From: Anthopleura xanthogrammica | Taxonomy: Eukaryota; Cnidaria; Anthozoa; Actiniaria; Actiniidae | Direction: 5' to 3' | Assembly: GCA_964019055.1 (NCBI GenBank) | Contig: OZ025206.1 | Location: 15,473,291-15,537,290 of the forward strand | DNA length: 64,000 bases | Shown here: positions 23,599 to 35,000 of the stretch, piece by piece | Position numbering within the stretch: the first letter of the stretch is position 1 | Layout of the letters: each line of letters starts with the position of its first letter | Position numbers and translations under genes: made by a program | The notes under the pieces: model-generated | Told to the model about the DNA's origin: nothing | The model's input: only the letters and a program-made list of their open reading frames with translations | The model's database searches: none

Positions 23599-25098
23599 AT
23601 GGTCTCTTTTAGACGGCTCATTATCTCGAAGTTATGGACATTTCGAAGGGGCAAATGGCTACAAATACTGCTTGCCGTCCTAGTGATTCTAGGAGTTAAG
23701 TTTGTAGTTCAGGATTTTATTCGAGCCAGAGAGACACAAGGAGTTAGTGATGCTTCACCGAATCTACACGATGTTCGACAGAAAGGATTAAACCAGAAGA
23801 ATTATAAACTTGCTTGGTTAGGCCACGAAGATGTAAATTTAAACGAGAACAGAAGGACGAAAGGAAAACACGGTGTACCGTACAAAGACGACGGTGATGA
23901 ATTATCCATTGGCAGTGATGACCAAGCAGACCAAAACAAGTCTATGTACACAAAGCAAAAGTTTATCTTTGCTTTTCGCTATTACGAACAGCTTGGTAGA
24001 GCCACAAGCAACCTTTTAGCATTAGCATCTTGGGCAAAGTACAGAGACAGTTTAGTTGTCTCGCCGTTTGTCAATAATTCTAGGATGTCAGGTCTTCCTA
24101 GTGGAGTCAGTCATTTTTTGCGGGCAACCACTACGATGCGTTTTGGTCCCTTGGATGAATATTATAATGTACCTAAGCTGAATCAAAACCTAAGAAAACA
24201 TGGCTACGGAACTCTAGCAAGCTTTGTTGATTTTGAAAATGAATGTCATCATCGTCTGAATATTGTGATCCATTTTTTGTACTCCGATTCTGATTCTTTA
24301 AAAGATGCTGCAGAATGGTACAGGAAGACTTATAAAGAAATGAGTGCTATTTATTCAAAAGCTAAAGTAAATGGCTGGCTTCCTTGTCCTTTTGTTCGTC
24401 ATTCACGTCTTCAGAAACAGCTTCGTTTTAAAGTGAGTCGATATGTTTGTGTTGATCCAGACATCATTCGCACTCCAGAAGAGCTGGAAGCAAAAGTGCT
24501 TCAAGGTCGTCAATGTGTTGGGGTTGTCTTATGGAAAGGTACTGGGAAAAGTCGCACACACTTTCCCCTTGTTTCATCTCATCCTCTTGGCCCATCGGAT
24601 GTCGACTTTAATCCTACACTTGTGAAAATTGCTGAAGAATTTGTCCGTGAGGAGATCGGATCTGATTTTATTGCTATCCATGTACGAATCGAAAGGCATT
24701 ATTCACGATTAGGAATGAACGTCACCCACCGTTGCATGAAGAAGCTTATCAATAGGATTACGGAGGCTCGCAAACGCTTCAAGATAGACAAGGTATTTCT
24801 AGCCTCTGATCTACCTGTCTATGGCTCGGATACTTTCAAGCCACAAGATTCACTCCTCAAAGATCGTGAAGTGCTCTTAAAATTCCTGTTGAAGAAGCTT
24901 GATTTTCCAATTACTTTTAAACCTGTACAAATCTACGATACAGGCTCGATTGCTATTATAGAAATGAATATCCTTGCTGCTGGGAAAAAAATCTACACTT
25001 TAGGTGGAGGGAATTTCCAAGAATGGATACTGAATCTCTTTCGTAAGAAACGAGGTAGAAAAACAAGGAATATTCATCGATTATGCGAGCTTACATAG
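23599..25098 (+). CDS. Intronless O-fucosyltransferase-like type II membrane protein (499 aa)
   Basis: A short basic N-terminus is followed by one hydrophobic anchor at about residues 20-38, then a long lumenal part, the layout of Golgi/ER glycosyltransferases. GT-fold motifs resemble the GDP-fucose O-fucosyltransferase group: FRYYEQLGRATSNLLALASW (127-146, donor-site loop type), FIAIHVRIERH (357-367, the conserved HxR motif), KVFLASD (398-404) and SIAIIEMNILAAGKKIYTLG (450-469, C-terminal SSF-like motif zone). Potential N-glycosylation sites are N159 and N374. The ORF is uninterrupted although neighbouring genes have 4-16 exons, which suggests a retrocopied or naturally intronless family. 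No poly-A remnant was seen just downstream. The acceptor (protein or glycan) cannot be told. The start is the first ATG ahead of the anchor. Confidence 0.65.
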   Translation: MVSFRRLIISKLWTFRRGKWLQILLAVLVILGVKFVVQDFIRARETQGVSDASPNLHDVRQKGLNQKNYKLAWLGHEDVNLNENRRTKGKHGVPYKDDGDELSIGSDDQADQNKSMYTKQKFIFAFRYYEQLGRATSNLLALASWAKYRDSLVVSPFVNNSRMSGLPSGVSHFLRATTTMRFGPLDEYYNVPKLNQNLRKHGYGTLASFVDFENECHHRLNIVIHFLYSDSDSLKDAAEWYRKTYKEMSAIYSKAKVNGWLPCPFVRHSRLQKQLRFKVSRYVCVDPDIIRTPEELEAKVLQGRQCVGVVLWKGTGKSRTHFPLVSSHPLGPSDVDFNPTLVKIAEEFVREEIGSDFIAIHVRIERHYSRLGMNVTHRCMKKLINRITEARKRFKIDKVFLASDLPVYGSDTFKPQDSLLKDREVLLKFLLKKLDFPITFKPVQIYDTGSIAIIEMNILAAGKKIYTLGGGNFQEWILNLFRKKRGRKTRNIHRLCELT

Positions 25099-28000
25099 CA
25101 CATTAATAGAATTAGAATATGGAAAGGGTAACCAAAACAAGGCTAAGTGCGAATATTGAGTTTAGATTACGACAGTTTCACTCAAAATAGGTTGGAATTT
25201 CACTCAAAATAGTTTGGAGGCGCATGTTTATCGATAGATGGCACATCAATTTATACATCCAGACATCCATCCCATTCATTCACCCACTTTGTTTTTCCAA
25301 GGATTTGCACATAATCTCATACATAATCTCTTACAGTCTTTTCGTGCAGTATTTATGGACTATAATGGTCTTCGATTGAAGTCAACAATAGGCAATCAAC
25401 AACTAGCAACTTCTAATGTTTGGAAATATTTTCTGAATTTTTCATATTCTTCTACTAAGACTATTTTTGGAAGATGAAGACAGAGTCAGTCGAATTAAAA
25501 AGTTCCAACTAAATATACGGTAATGGATAATTTCAACATGCGCTTTGATAGAACCATATTTTCATCAAAAAGTAGATTTACGTGCTAAATATAATGACAT
25601 GAAACGAATAATACACAATAGAAGTAATTTAAAGAAAAAATGAAAAGGATAATTACCAACGAAATAGATTAACATTTCATGAAAAATCGACCTTAAGTTA
25701 AAGAATATTTTTAAGGAATTTTGGATGTCTATATATTTCCACTTCGAGTTCGGGATATGAATCTAAATTATGAAGACATTTTAGAGAACGTTTGAAGAAA
25801 CAGGGTGAATTAAGGAAGGGTTGGGAATGGCTCAAATCCTGTAGACGGGTTTCACGGATGCTACGTTTTGTTGTGAAGCTGAAACCGATAGAAATTTTCG
25901 CCTTCGAGAAATGAAACCCGGTTTTCATCACAAAAGCTACAACAGACTTTAGTGAAACCCTTCTACATACATTGGCTGGTACAGGAAAGGATTTGAGGTC
26001 TAATAACAAGTGGTTTCAACAGGGATTCCCTTAGCTTAGAACTGTCATTCTTTCGCCCCTTATTATTTATATTCTTTATTTATATAATTTTCAATTTGGT
26101 TGTCCGTTTGTATTTAGGATAATTCTTTATTAAAATGTGTCATTCATTTGAAAATAATTTTGCCGAGTCTTTTCGTGTTTTCTTTACTTAATGCTCAGTT
26201 AATCTTGGCGCAGCCTTTGTTAATGCCGGTAGGAAACGTTCTATTAAAATTTTGAAAGCACTATTAATAATTTGGATTAGAGAAGCCTTATTTCTTAGTA
26301 TTTTGGTGTGAGTGAAGCTGCATCTTGACTTGGGGATCGTCTTTCTGCCTTAATGATTGCAATGGTCGTTCCCAAAACGTTTCATTAGGATTGGACGCTT
26401 ATTTTGATTGCATCGTGTAATCCCAAATCCCTTCTATAATGGTTTATTTGCCCATGAAACAGAAAGAGGGGCGCCAATAATAAGGCTAGCACTTCCTGAA
26501 AAAGGATCAAGTGAAATAAAAGATATGGTAGAACATTAGAAATTATAAAGAACCTTGATGGATAATATTTGCCATGGTATTTATCACCTAGGGTACAGCA
26601 CGTGCTGCGGCTGTCGTCTACAGACTAGCTTGACGCACTCGTTTGATCATTTGGACAATAATAAAATGAAGACTGACTTGTTCGAAGCTGTAACACAGAC
26701 CGAAGTAATTATCAGCTGATATCAGAAAATATAGCAGAGAGTAGATTCTCATTACAGTAGTAGGTTGTTCTCTTAAAGCCTTGCAGTAGCTTGAGACTCG
26801 ATAAAACAGACTGTATTTACTTAGAAGTAAAGCTTGTGGCGTGACATCATTGAGATATAAGAGATGGGTGGGGTTTTCTAACGCTAAAACTACAGACCTA
26901 GAGGAAAAAGGGAGAGAGAGAGACAGACAGAAAGAGAGAGAGAGAGAGAGAAAGCGAAGCACTCGGAAAGAAATTAAACGAGCGAGCCAGTCGCTGAATA
27001 TTTTCTAACGAAAAAGGTAAAGCTTTAGTCATGCAGGACATTGCTTGCCATTGAATGCTTTAATTCTTCAGAAGTCGAGAAAATCTTTACAACAAGAGAC
27101 TATTCCTTTTCTGCTTTATCAGTGCAAGCTGCAACCTGAGCAGAAAATAAGCCTCATTAAAAAAGGGCGCAAACTGAAATGGTTTTATCGGTGTTTAAGC
27201 CTTTACCATAACAAAAAACTGAGACAATTTCAAGCTCGCGGTACTTTTCCTTGTCAATCATTTTTCATCTAAATTACCCTATCGAAATGGAAACCTCCTG
27301 GCATTTATTTGAACAACTTATCATTTTAAGGCACATCTGATTCTAAATATATGAAAGATGGAAAGATAATAGATAAGTGGAATGATTACGGAAGAATCGA
27401 AATGGATATATACATATACATTGAACCTGAAGATGAACAGGTGCATATTTGAATACAACAAATGAAAATTTATATTGCTTCTTACCGATATGGACAAGTT
27501 TCTTTTTTCATTCCAAGTGAATAGAGCGGTGATATCTTTGATCTTATGTCTTGTAGAGAAAAACCTCTTCAAGTAAGCTGGACGGTCTGATATCCTTGGA
27601 GCCTGAAGGCACTCCATTTGGAATAAAGAGTCTGTACGACCACGATACTTTGCTTGGGGCTTCTTTTAGATTAGAGTTACTTATTAAATCTAGATAGCTA
27701 TGTACAAAGAATTTTGCGCAAAGGGCGATCTATGACTAGAGACTTTTGTGTATAAAGATTAGTGTACGATAGTATTGTTATTATTATAATTGACAGAATG
27801 GTTTTCCTAAGCATTGGCTACTCTACGCAAGGCTGACTATACATTCATTCATTCAGCTTACTATTGCATCCAGTTTATTCCACTCGATATATTTAGAAAT
27901 CTAACTTACAAGGCGAATTAAGGGACTCCTTTTCTAAGTCAAGATGAATGTTATGCTAGGGGTTTCGCATACATCAGCAAAACTATATTACAGTTGTCAA

Positions 28001-28234
28001 ATCAAAGAGAATGTATCTAATATTTTTTGCTATAGATAGACAAGTTTTTGAGACTGTATATTTTAATGCAAGTACTACACACTGAAGTATTTTTTTCTAC
28101 AGATATTCTAAAGAAAGTTAACATTTAGTACTTTTTATGCAAATATTAAATTCGACACATGTGAACTTCATCGTCTAAATCGGGCCTAAGCCAATGAGTG
28201 CAAGAGAACACAACTATTATTTTTTGTCATCGAC
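25099..28234. other. Intergenic DNA, no supported gene
   Basis: AT-rich, with a (GA)n-rich simple repeat at about 26910-26955. ORFs here are short and lack family resemblance. Confidence 0.6.
26910..26955. repeat. GA-rich microsatellite
   Basis: Runs of GAGAGAGA broken by GACAGACAGAAA. A low-complexity purine strand. Confidence 0.85.
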
Positions 28235-28242
28235 AAGAGAAG

Positions 28243-28301
28243 TAGCCTCCTTATTTAATTCGCAGGCGTTCTTAGCTAAGAGCCTCTGCGTAGGAGGCTA
28301 C
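28243..28301. mobile_element. 59-bp micro-foldback element with 8-bp direct repeats
   Basis: TAGCCTCC...GGAGGCTAC ends with further inner inverted pieces (CGCAGG/CTCTGCG, TTAGCTAA). It is flanked by identical AAGAGAAG at 28235-28242 and 28302-28309. An 8-bp duplication is hAT-like. If the first G is counted in the element, the duplication is 7 bp and the ends become symmetrical. Confidence 0.65.
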
Positions 28302-28481
28302 AAGAGAAGTTATAGGCTGTCAATTGTTACTACAAGTACGACTGAATAATTATTGTGCCCTCCAGGTATCCTTAAACAAACTTAACATTTTTTTTTTTAA
28401 TTATGTGAAATATGATTGATTTGTGTTCATTAGCAAGAAAACTTGTCTAAACTACCACCATAACAAAAAATTAAAAATTGT

Positions 28482-28725
28482 TGAACCCTGAAGTCTGGGT
28501 TGATCTAGGGCACGGCTAAGTCACAGATCGCGAACTGGAATTTGGCGGTTTTGTGAAGTGAGGGAAACCGCGGAATCTGGAGAAAAATTAAAACCTCGAA
28601 ATTAAGGGAGACCCAACCAACTCAACTCACATATGATGCCGTGTCCAGAAACTGAACCTGAGACCCCAGACGTGAGACCCTACTATATATTTCACTCACC
28701 TTCCTGGTCGGTTCTTAATCCATCC
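28482..28725 (-). mobile_element. tRNA-type SINE with conserved central core
   Basis: Read on the minus strand it has a tRNA-like head (about 28640-28725), a core CGAGGTTTTAATTTTTCTCC and a tail ending GGGTTCAA. The core is shared with 32645-32885 and 63441-63620. It resembles the SINE core widespread in eumetazoans (Nin-DC type, from memory). Confidence 0.6.
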
Positions 28726-31700
28726 CGGCAGAAGGTTTAGAAATGGCAGCTAAAAAGTTAAAAACAGTTTCAATTTCCCAGGTCTTTGTATAAGTTTTAC
28801 ATTCAGTTCATTGAAAAGTGTGGCCTCCTTCTTCTGCATATCATTATGGTATGGAAAGCCGAGAAAATATTTTGACTTCTCCAGAAAGAAAAAACGAATA
28901 AGGTAGGAAACAAAGACTAAAATGAATGAATGAAAGGAAGGATGAAGAAGGAAGAGAGAATAGAGGAAATGGGATAGAAACAAATGAATGACTAAAAAGC
29001 AAACTAAGTTCGTCTCGATAAAACCATCACAAGATACCAAGAACCCAAAGGGAAGAGCACAAGAATGATCATAGTTATTGTTCATGTTCAGTAGGATGAA
29101 ATATTTTCTGTTCCTCTCCCACGGAGCTTGCTGTGTTCTGCTGTGTTCTGCTGTGTTCTGCTGTGTTCTGCTGTCCTGCTGGGAGAAACCTGTGCTAATC
29201 CAGATTATGTTTATATTTTTGTTCACATACTGATTCAGTCTAAAACGGGATAAAAGGTGGTATATATATATACATAATATGTTTTGACCATGCCACGCTT
29301 GTCGAGGTGATTTGGCCACAACAAAGTCGGAGTCTACAGGAGTTCGAGATTAATTGCATAAGCCGATTTTTCGCCGTAAACGTTTATAGTGTTCAAATGA
29401 CTTAAGTCTCGTCAAGGCACATTGAAACAGAGAACCTTTGGTGAAATTGTTTTGCGATTTGAGTGGTGTCTGAAAATGGCCGTTAGCTATGCGAGTTACA
29501 GAAAAGTGGCAGCAGTTGCCACAAAAGTTGGGAAATTACGGTCGAAAAAGATAAAGATGCGAACGTCTATACAGCTGCCTTCGGCGTCATTTTCACCTAA
29601 TGTTCGGCATCACTGAAGTCCTCATGACATCAGGCTCGGAAAGATGCAATTTTTTGGTCGAAAAGCTAGAAATAGCAGCACTATGGCCTGGGTTGGCGAT
29701 GGCTTGTAATAAAACCTTTTTATACTAAGTTCTGAAAATCACGGTCAACTGGCGACTAAAAGGAACAACGCCAAGCTCTTTAGATGGGTAAACATGGAGC
29801 ACACCATGCTGGTGGCCACTAGACCGATCCATGTCTGTTATATTCAGTATATTGTGTTATGACCATGAACAATATGATTACTTTATACTAATAATTACTT
29901 ATCATGTTCCTGGCCCACCCATCTGTGGAATGATAAATTAGTCAGGAGTAGAAATATTTGTTTTGCGATAAGCGTACATGATGAATTAACGAAGAAGCGT
30001 CGTGAATCTGCTTGCGCGCAATTCGTAAAATAACTTGCCTTTGAAATTTGGGAGAAAAAATACAACTCAATGGAAACTGAAATGCAACATGACTCGATCT
30101 CTGTCCTTCATATCACTAGATATCCCGAGTACTTCCATAGTGTAGTACGGTTATTCTAATCCGTCAAACTTGTCACGCGGCTCAATTATATTGCTTGCTG
30201 TGTCTCGGTTGGTAAGAAACCACAATGCTTATAAAAATGATTTCTAGAATGTTCTCGTACGTTGGTCACATTTTTAAACGAAATCGCTGTTATGTTCAAG
30301 CTTTTTTCATCCCTCTTCCCACTCCTCTCCCAAAAAATACAAACAATGAATCATCTACAAGTTGCACCGACGCTAGTTGCCGCGCATGCTCTACGTGTTA
30401 TCAAAATAAAAAAATAAACTCAGTTTAGCGATACGATACGGATATGCCCAGACATTCTAAGCAGTCGCACTCTGATAGTTAGTGTGGGATTCCTGTGCCA
30501 AGCCGATAATCGCTAGAATTTCGATAATTAAACCTTCGTCAGCAATCGTGTTAAAGTAATGCCTTTCCTCTTTTTGATGGTGGGCGCACGATGCGCAAGT
30601 TATTTACGTTTAAGATATATAGGCAATAAGATGTATTGTAAGAAGGGTCTAATGAAAGAAGCATCCTAACCGTACTTTAAGTACCCGTACGTACTACCTA
30701 GTTTTCGCAAGATTGTAAATTAACGAGAACAGATAACAAGGTCAAGCTACCGCCGAGAAAAACATATTCGGCCTCGATTGTGCTTGGATTTTAAGTGGCT
30801 TCAGTAAATGTTTGTTCAAACCGCAAATAACTAATTATAAGCTAGTGTTTCCGTTGATCTCGTTTTGTCGAGTCCATGATAACGGTTATTTAGATATCCG
30901 AAGCGGATATACTCTCGTAACCTGACACAACCTTGTCTTATCCAGACTTCCTTCGTAGGAATATCCCCTTAATCAAACGTTATTAATCTTTCGTTATCGA
31001 TCGGTCGTTCACGTTTTAGCGACCGACCGGCCGATATTTCATAGTTTCATTTTTTTCCCCAGTTTTGAGACACTGAATATTCGACATCGAGTCTATTTGT
31101 ATTTGCAGCGTTTAATTTAAAATGGCATATCAATATCTTTGAGTAAATGTTCTTAATGACATATATTTACTAACTTGTGTTAATGATTATACGAATATCT
31201 ATATACAACTTCTGAAGAACAGCGGTGAACTAGTAAAAGACTAAGGCTCCGCGACAGGATTCAAGAATTATCCAACAGTGGCACACCTATAATATATCCC
31301 CAGAATGACACATTAACCCAGTCTCAAACGGTCTTTGTCTGCTTCGCATGGATCTCAGACACAAAACTATTCAAATTAGACAAAGAAAGCTTGATTTGGG
31401 AAAGTCAACCATCAAGCAGCAACCCACCAATAGCAGTATAATTCAGTTTGTGTAACTGTAGGCTATGCACCAACCAACCTTTCAAGTTCAACTTGTATTT
31501 TCTGATACAAGAATTTTCAAATTAATTTCTTAAAATTTTGAAAATGAACGTGGCGTGAACCACTCGGTATATATTCAGTCTTTAAGATGGCAGGGTTTTG
31601 AACCTAACAGGTCTGCAAGGTCTCGCAGAATTGTAACGCACCGACAGCGACACCAGTGCTAGGACTAGAGATGAGTAGAGTGACACAGGGTCGGATTGCG

Positions 31701-31935
31701 CTAGGAGTTTTCATACTGGGTCATGGAACCCTCCCGTCAAAATGGGATCCTGGGATTTTTTGTGTGGATCTCAGGTTTTGACAAACCTTGTCAGCACATG
31801 TACAGTGAGTCCTTGGACGCATCAAAATATTGAGGAATTTTTTGGTCCTTCATTCTTTTGCGCAAAAATGCACGACTTCTTGCTGATATAAGATGTTAGT
31901 GTTGCTTTAGACCCTGTGTCTATACAAGGGTACTG
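28726..31935. other. Intergenic DNA, no supported gene
   Basis: AT-rich sequence. Apart from the 10-bp repeat at 29131, a TATA tract near 29263 and a GATCGGTCG/CGACCGACC inverted word near 31000-31035, I see nothing. A 64-codon ORF at 29422-29616 has no recognisable relatives. Confidence 0.55.
29131..29174. repeat. 10-bp tandem repeat (CTGTGTTCTG)n
   Basis: Four perfect 10-bp units followed by a partial one. Confidence 0.9.
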
Positions 31936-32041
31936 CTAACTGAACTGAGCTAAAAACCCAGAGACATGGCTGCAATAGAGTGAGCAGCAGATAAGGATCC
32001 TAGCTCTTGCGCGTTGAGTGAATAGTGTCCTGCCCTCCCTG
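31936..32041 (-). pseudogene. Decayed tandem copy of the STRAD terminal exon end
   Basis: About 105 bp match the last part of the STRAD final exon and its 3' flank (32054-32160) at roughly 85 percent by eye. The offset is about 118 bp. On the minus strand it reads AQELGSLSAAHSIAAMSLGF-stop, where the gene reads AQELESLSAASSIAAMSLDEWVF-stop. The codons for DEWV are deleted, so the C-terminal MO25-binding-type aromatic motif is destroyed. It lies downstream of the real stop, so it is either 3' UTR or non-transcribed. Confidence 0.75.
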
Positions 32042-32067
32042 TACAGCCTGGGTCTAATTGAACTAAG

Positions 32068-35000
32068 CTAAAAGACCCATTCATCAAGAGACATGGCTGC
32101 AATAGAGCTAGCAGCTGATAAGGATTCTAGCTCTTGCGCGTCGATTGATTTGTCTCCCTGGCGATGGGTTATTAATGGTACACTAGATAAATATTCTGGG
32201 ATAACATCTCGGGTCTTCTTTTTGATCTGTGGTAGAAAATCAAGAAAGAATAAATTAGCATGTGGGCTAGACTTGTCAGGCTTGATCTGTCTTAGCAGGA
32301 CCAGCGCATTCACAACGAAATTACTGAAGAAAAACAGTAGACAACACGGCACACTACTCGAAGAGGCCCGCAACATTATTGTAGGTAAGAACCTGGTGAA
32401 AATTCATGTTTGTATATGGCATGGCATCTAGAGATAGATGAATAACTATACATTTCAAAAGTAAGCATTTTCTCATCGCGTTTGCTGAGCATGCGCAATG
32501 TATTTACATGCTCTGCTTGTGGGTTCGAAGTCAAATTTTTCGTTGCGCAACTTCTTTGCGCGCCAAGAATGAACGGCCTTCGCAATGAATTCGAAAACTT
32601 TCTAATATTACTACAGTAAAAGATGGATCCTTCCATAGTTAACTATGATCATTGGGAAGCACGGGTGGTGTGCGCTTCTAATGCGCCACTGTGGTTGTGG
32701 GTTCGATCAGCCATTACATGTATGTGAGCAGGTTACTTGTTGGTTCTCTCCTCTGTTTCGAGGATTTTTCTCCGGGTTTTCCGGTCTTCATCCCTCTGTA
32801 AAAACTGAATCAATTCCTAAATTCCCATTCGATCTAGCTTTGAACGGTTTAGTCATGGCCTCTGGCTCGGGGACTACATGCTTAAAGTTAAATGGATTCA
32901 TTTACCTGTTTGAAAAAAGAATGGCCTAAGAGAGCCTGGGCTTGTGGCCTAGAAAATACAAGGACAGAACAAAAAGAATATTATTTAAAAAAACGATACG
33001 CAGAATGCAGAATAAACTGAGTTTGTCTAGCCCTTAAGGCCAGGTGTAAAGAAAGGGCTAGTGTACGTGGATATTCAAATTCTCATGCATCACAGAGTGA
33101 TATATAGATATCACCATGACAGCACATATACTAGATAAAAGTAAAAGATCGACTGTACCATGGGAAAGGGTAAAAGAGATAATAGAATGATGACACGTGT
33201 CCATGAGGGAATACAGAGGGAGAGGATATATAGGAAATAGGCAATACGCCAGACTGACCTTGAACTTGGATTCTTTTGAACACAATTATCTACGATCTGG
33301 AAAAAAGAACAATAATCATGAAATAATAAGATGAAAGGTCCATTGACAGGTGAGTGGATAGGAGAGGGGAGGGTGCAGGACAACTCCATTGGAAGTTGAT
33401 TTCGGTAAAGAAATGATTCATTTCCCATCTAAAACCAAGTGTGCCCCTCCCTCCTTCTCTCTTATACATTTATATGGATCTACCAGCATAGAGTTTTATA
33501 TGCAGATGATTTAATGGGAAAATAACGCCCCAACTGAATGACTCAATTTTTGGATTTAGTGTGATGCCATGGCAACCGTGTTGATGCAAAGTTAACAAAA
33601 AAGTCATAGTTGGCTTGGCTTGATCTCAGAGGTGAGAGGAGTGTGCTACCGCTACCAGGTGATCTGATTAGGCGCGCAAAGCATGATTTCCTGATCTGAA
33701 AAAGAATCAATCCCATCATCCACCGTACGCTCAATTCACTTGAGTTTCATGGCGGCCATTTTGAAAATAGGCTAATTATGAGCGACTTTCTCGCCAATAA
33801 GTCTTTTCTTATTGAAAACGAGACACTACAAATAACAGATAAAAGGGTTTTCTTCAGGTTCAAAGCATGCTGGAGATTGCCAAGGACAAAAGAGCAGCGT
33901 AAGGTGTGGAAATTTTAGTTAAATCCTGCAAAGGAATCGAGAAAGCTTTTCGGCATCTTCTTCGATATCGTTTCAACGGTAATTCTTTAATAAAAAAACC
34001 ATGAATATTAACCTAACCGATGAAAATATATTCTTAGTCTCATCTAGACAACATATTCTTTGAAGCAGAAACATTTTTAGCCTTAAATAATCGGCTAAAT
34101 GACACTTTTCCTAGCATTATTGTACTTGTATGCTATTTGGTTTTGTTTTGATTTCCCTCTGTTTATCCATGATTGAGCTCGAAAAGACGCATGGGATTGA
34201 TTCTTTTTCGGATATCACGATTCGCAATCTGATTGGCTAATCGCTTTTCCTCAGATCACCTGGTACAAGTCTCCTAAAAAGGAGTCAGCTAAAAATCACC
34301 TGACGAAACGTTGACGAGAACTTCTTCGGACTCTTGCTTGTGGAAGCTTCCCTACTGTCTAAAGTAGAAACCATTGTAGTCGAGTCTGTAGTTGTGGAGA
34401 TTGTTGATCCGTCGGATCCATCGAGTCTCGAGTTACACAGCCTTGGTGAAGGGTTCTGTAGCTTTTCTAGAAGGACCTACGAATAAACAAATAGCTTGCT
34501 TTTGATTTGCTGATTGAAACTCACGAATCCAATAGATCTCTTCGGCTTTGGCATAATGTTTTTCCATTTCGCGCGAAATCACTATTCATCCAATCAAAAT
34601 GCTCGGATACAGCACCGTCACGGTCACGGTATGGTACATCCGTACTGTGGGTTTTTTGCAGTGTCATTCAAAAATTGCTCTATAAATGCCAAACATTGTG
34701 TGCCCAGCAAATTCACTATCAGATTAAGCTGGTAAAACTTCCACACGAGAGTGAACACGATGTCCATCTTTAAATAAATAGCTAGTTGTTTTTAATACTA
34801 CGTTATGATGCCGTTGCAGAATGTATCTTCCTTAAAATCTTTAAACACAGAGAAGTGTTCTGATTACCTTAGTGGGTGGTTGACCAGTATAAGGAGCAGT
34901 ACCATGTCCTAACTCGATGGCAAGAATACCAACACTATAAACATCAGCTGTGTAGGTGTATCCTTGTAAATCCTGTAATGGTAATTAAACATGTGCGTTA

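Noticed and set aside
23222..23654. Overlapping minus-strand ORFs upstream of the fucosyltransferase-like gene
   Set aside because: No similarity or splice context; one overlaps the true start on the opposite strand.
32093..32431. 112-codon plus-strand ORF starting MAAIELAADKDSSS
   Set aside because: It is the antisense of the STRAD terminal exon, which has family similarity, correct splice sites and closing phase.
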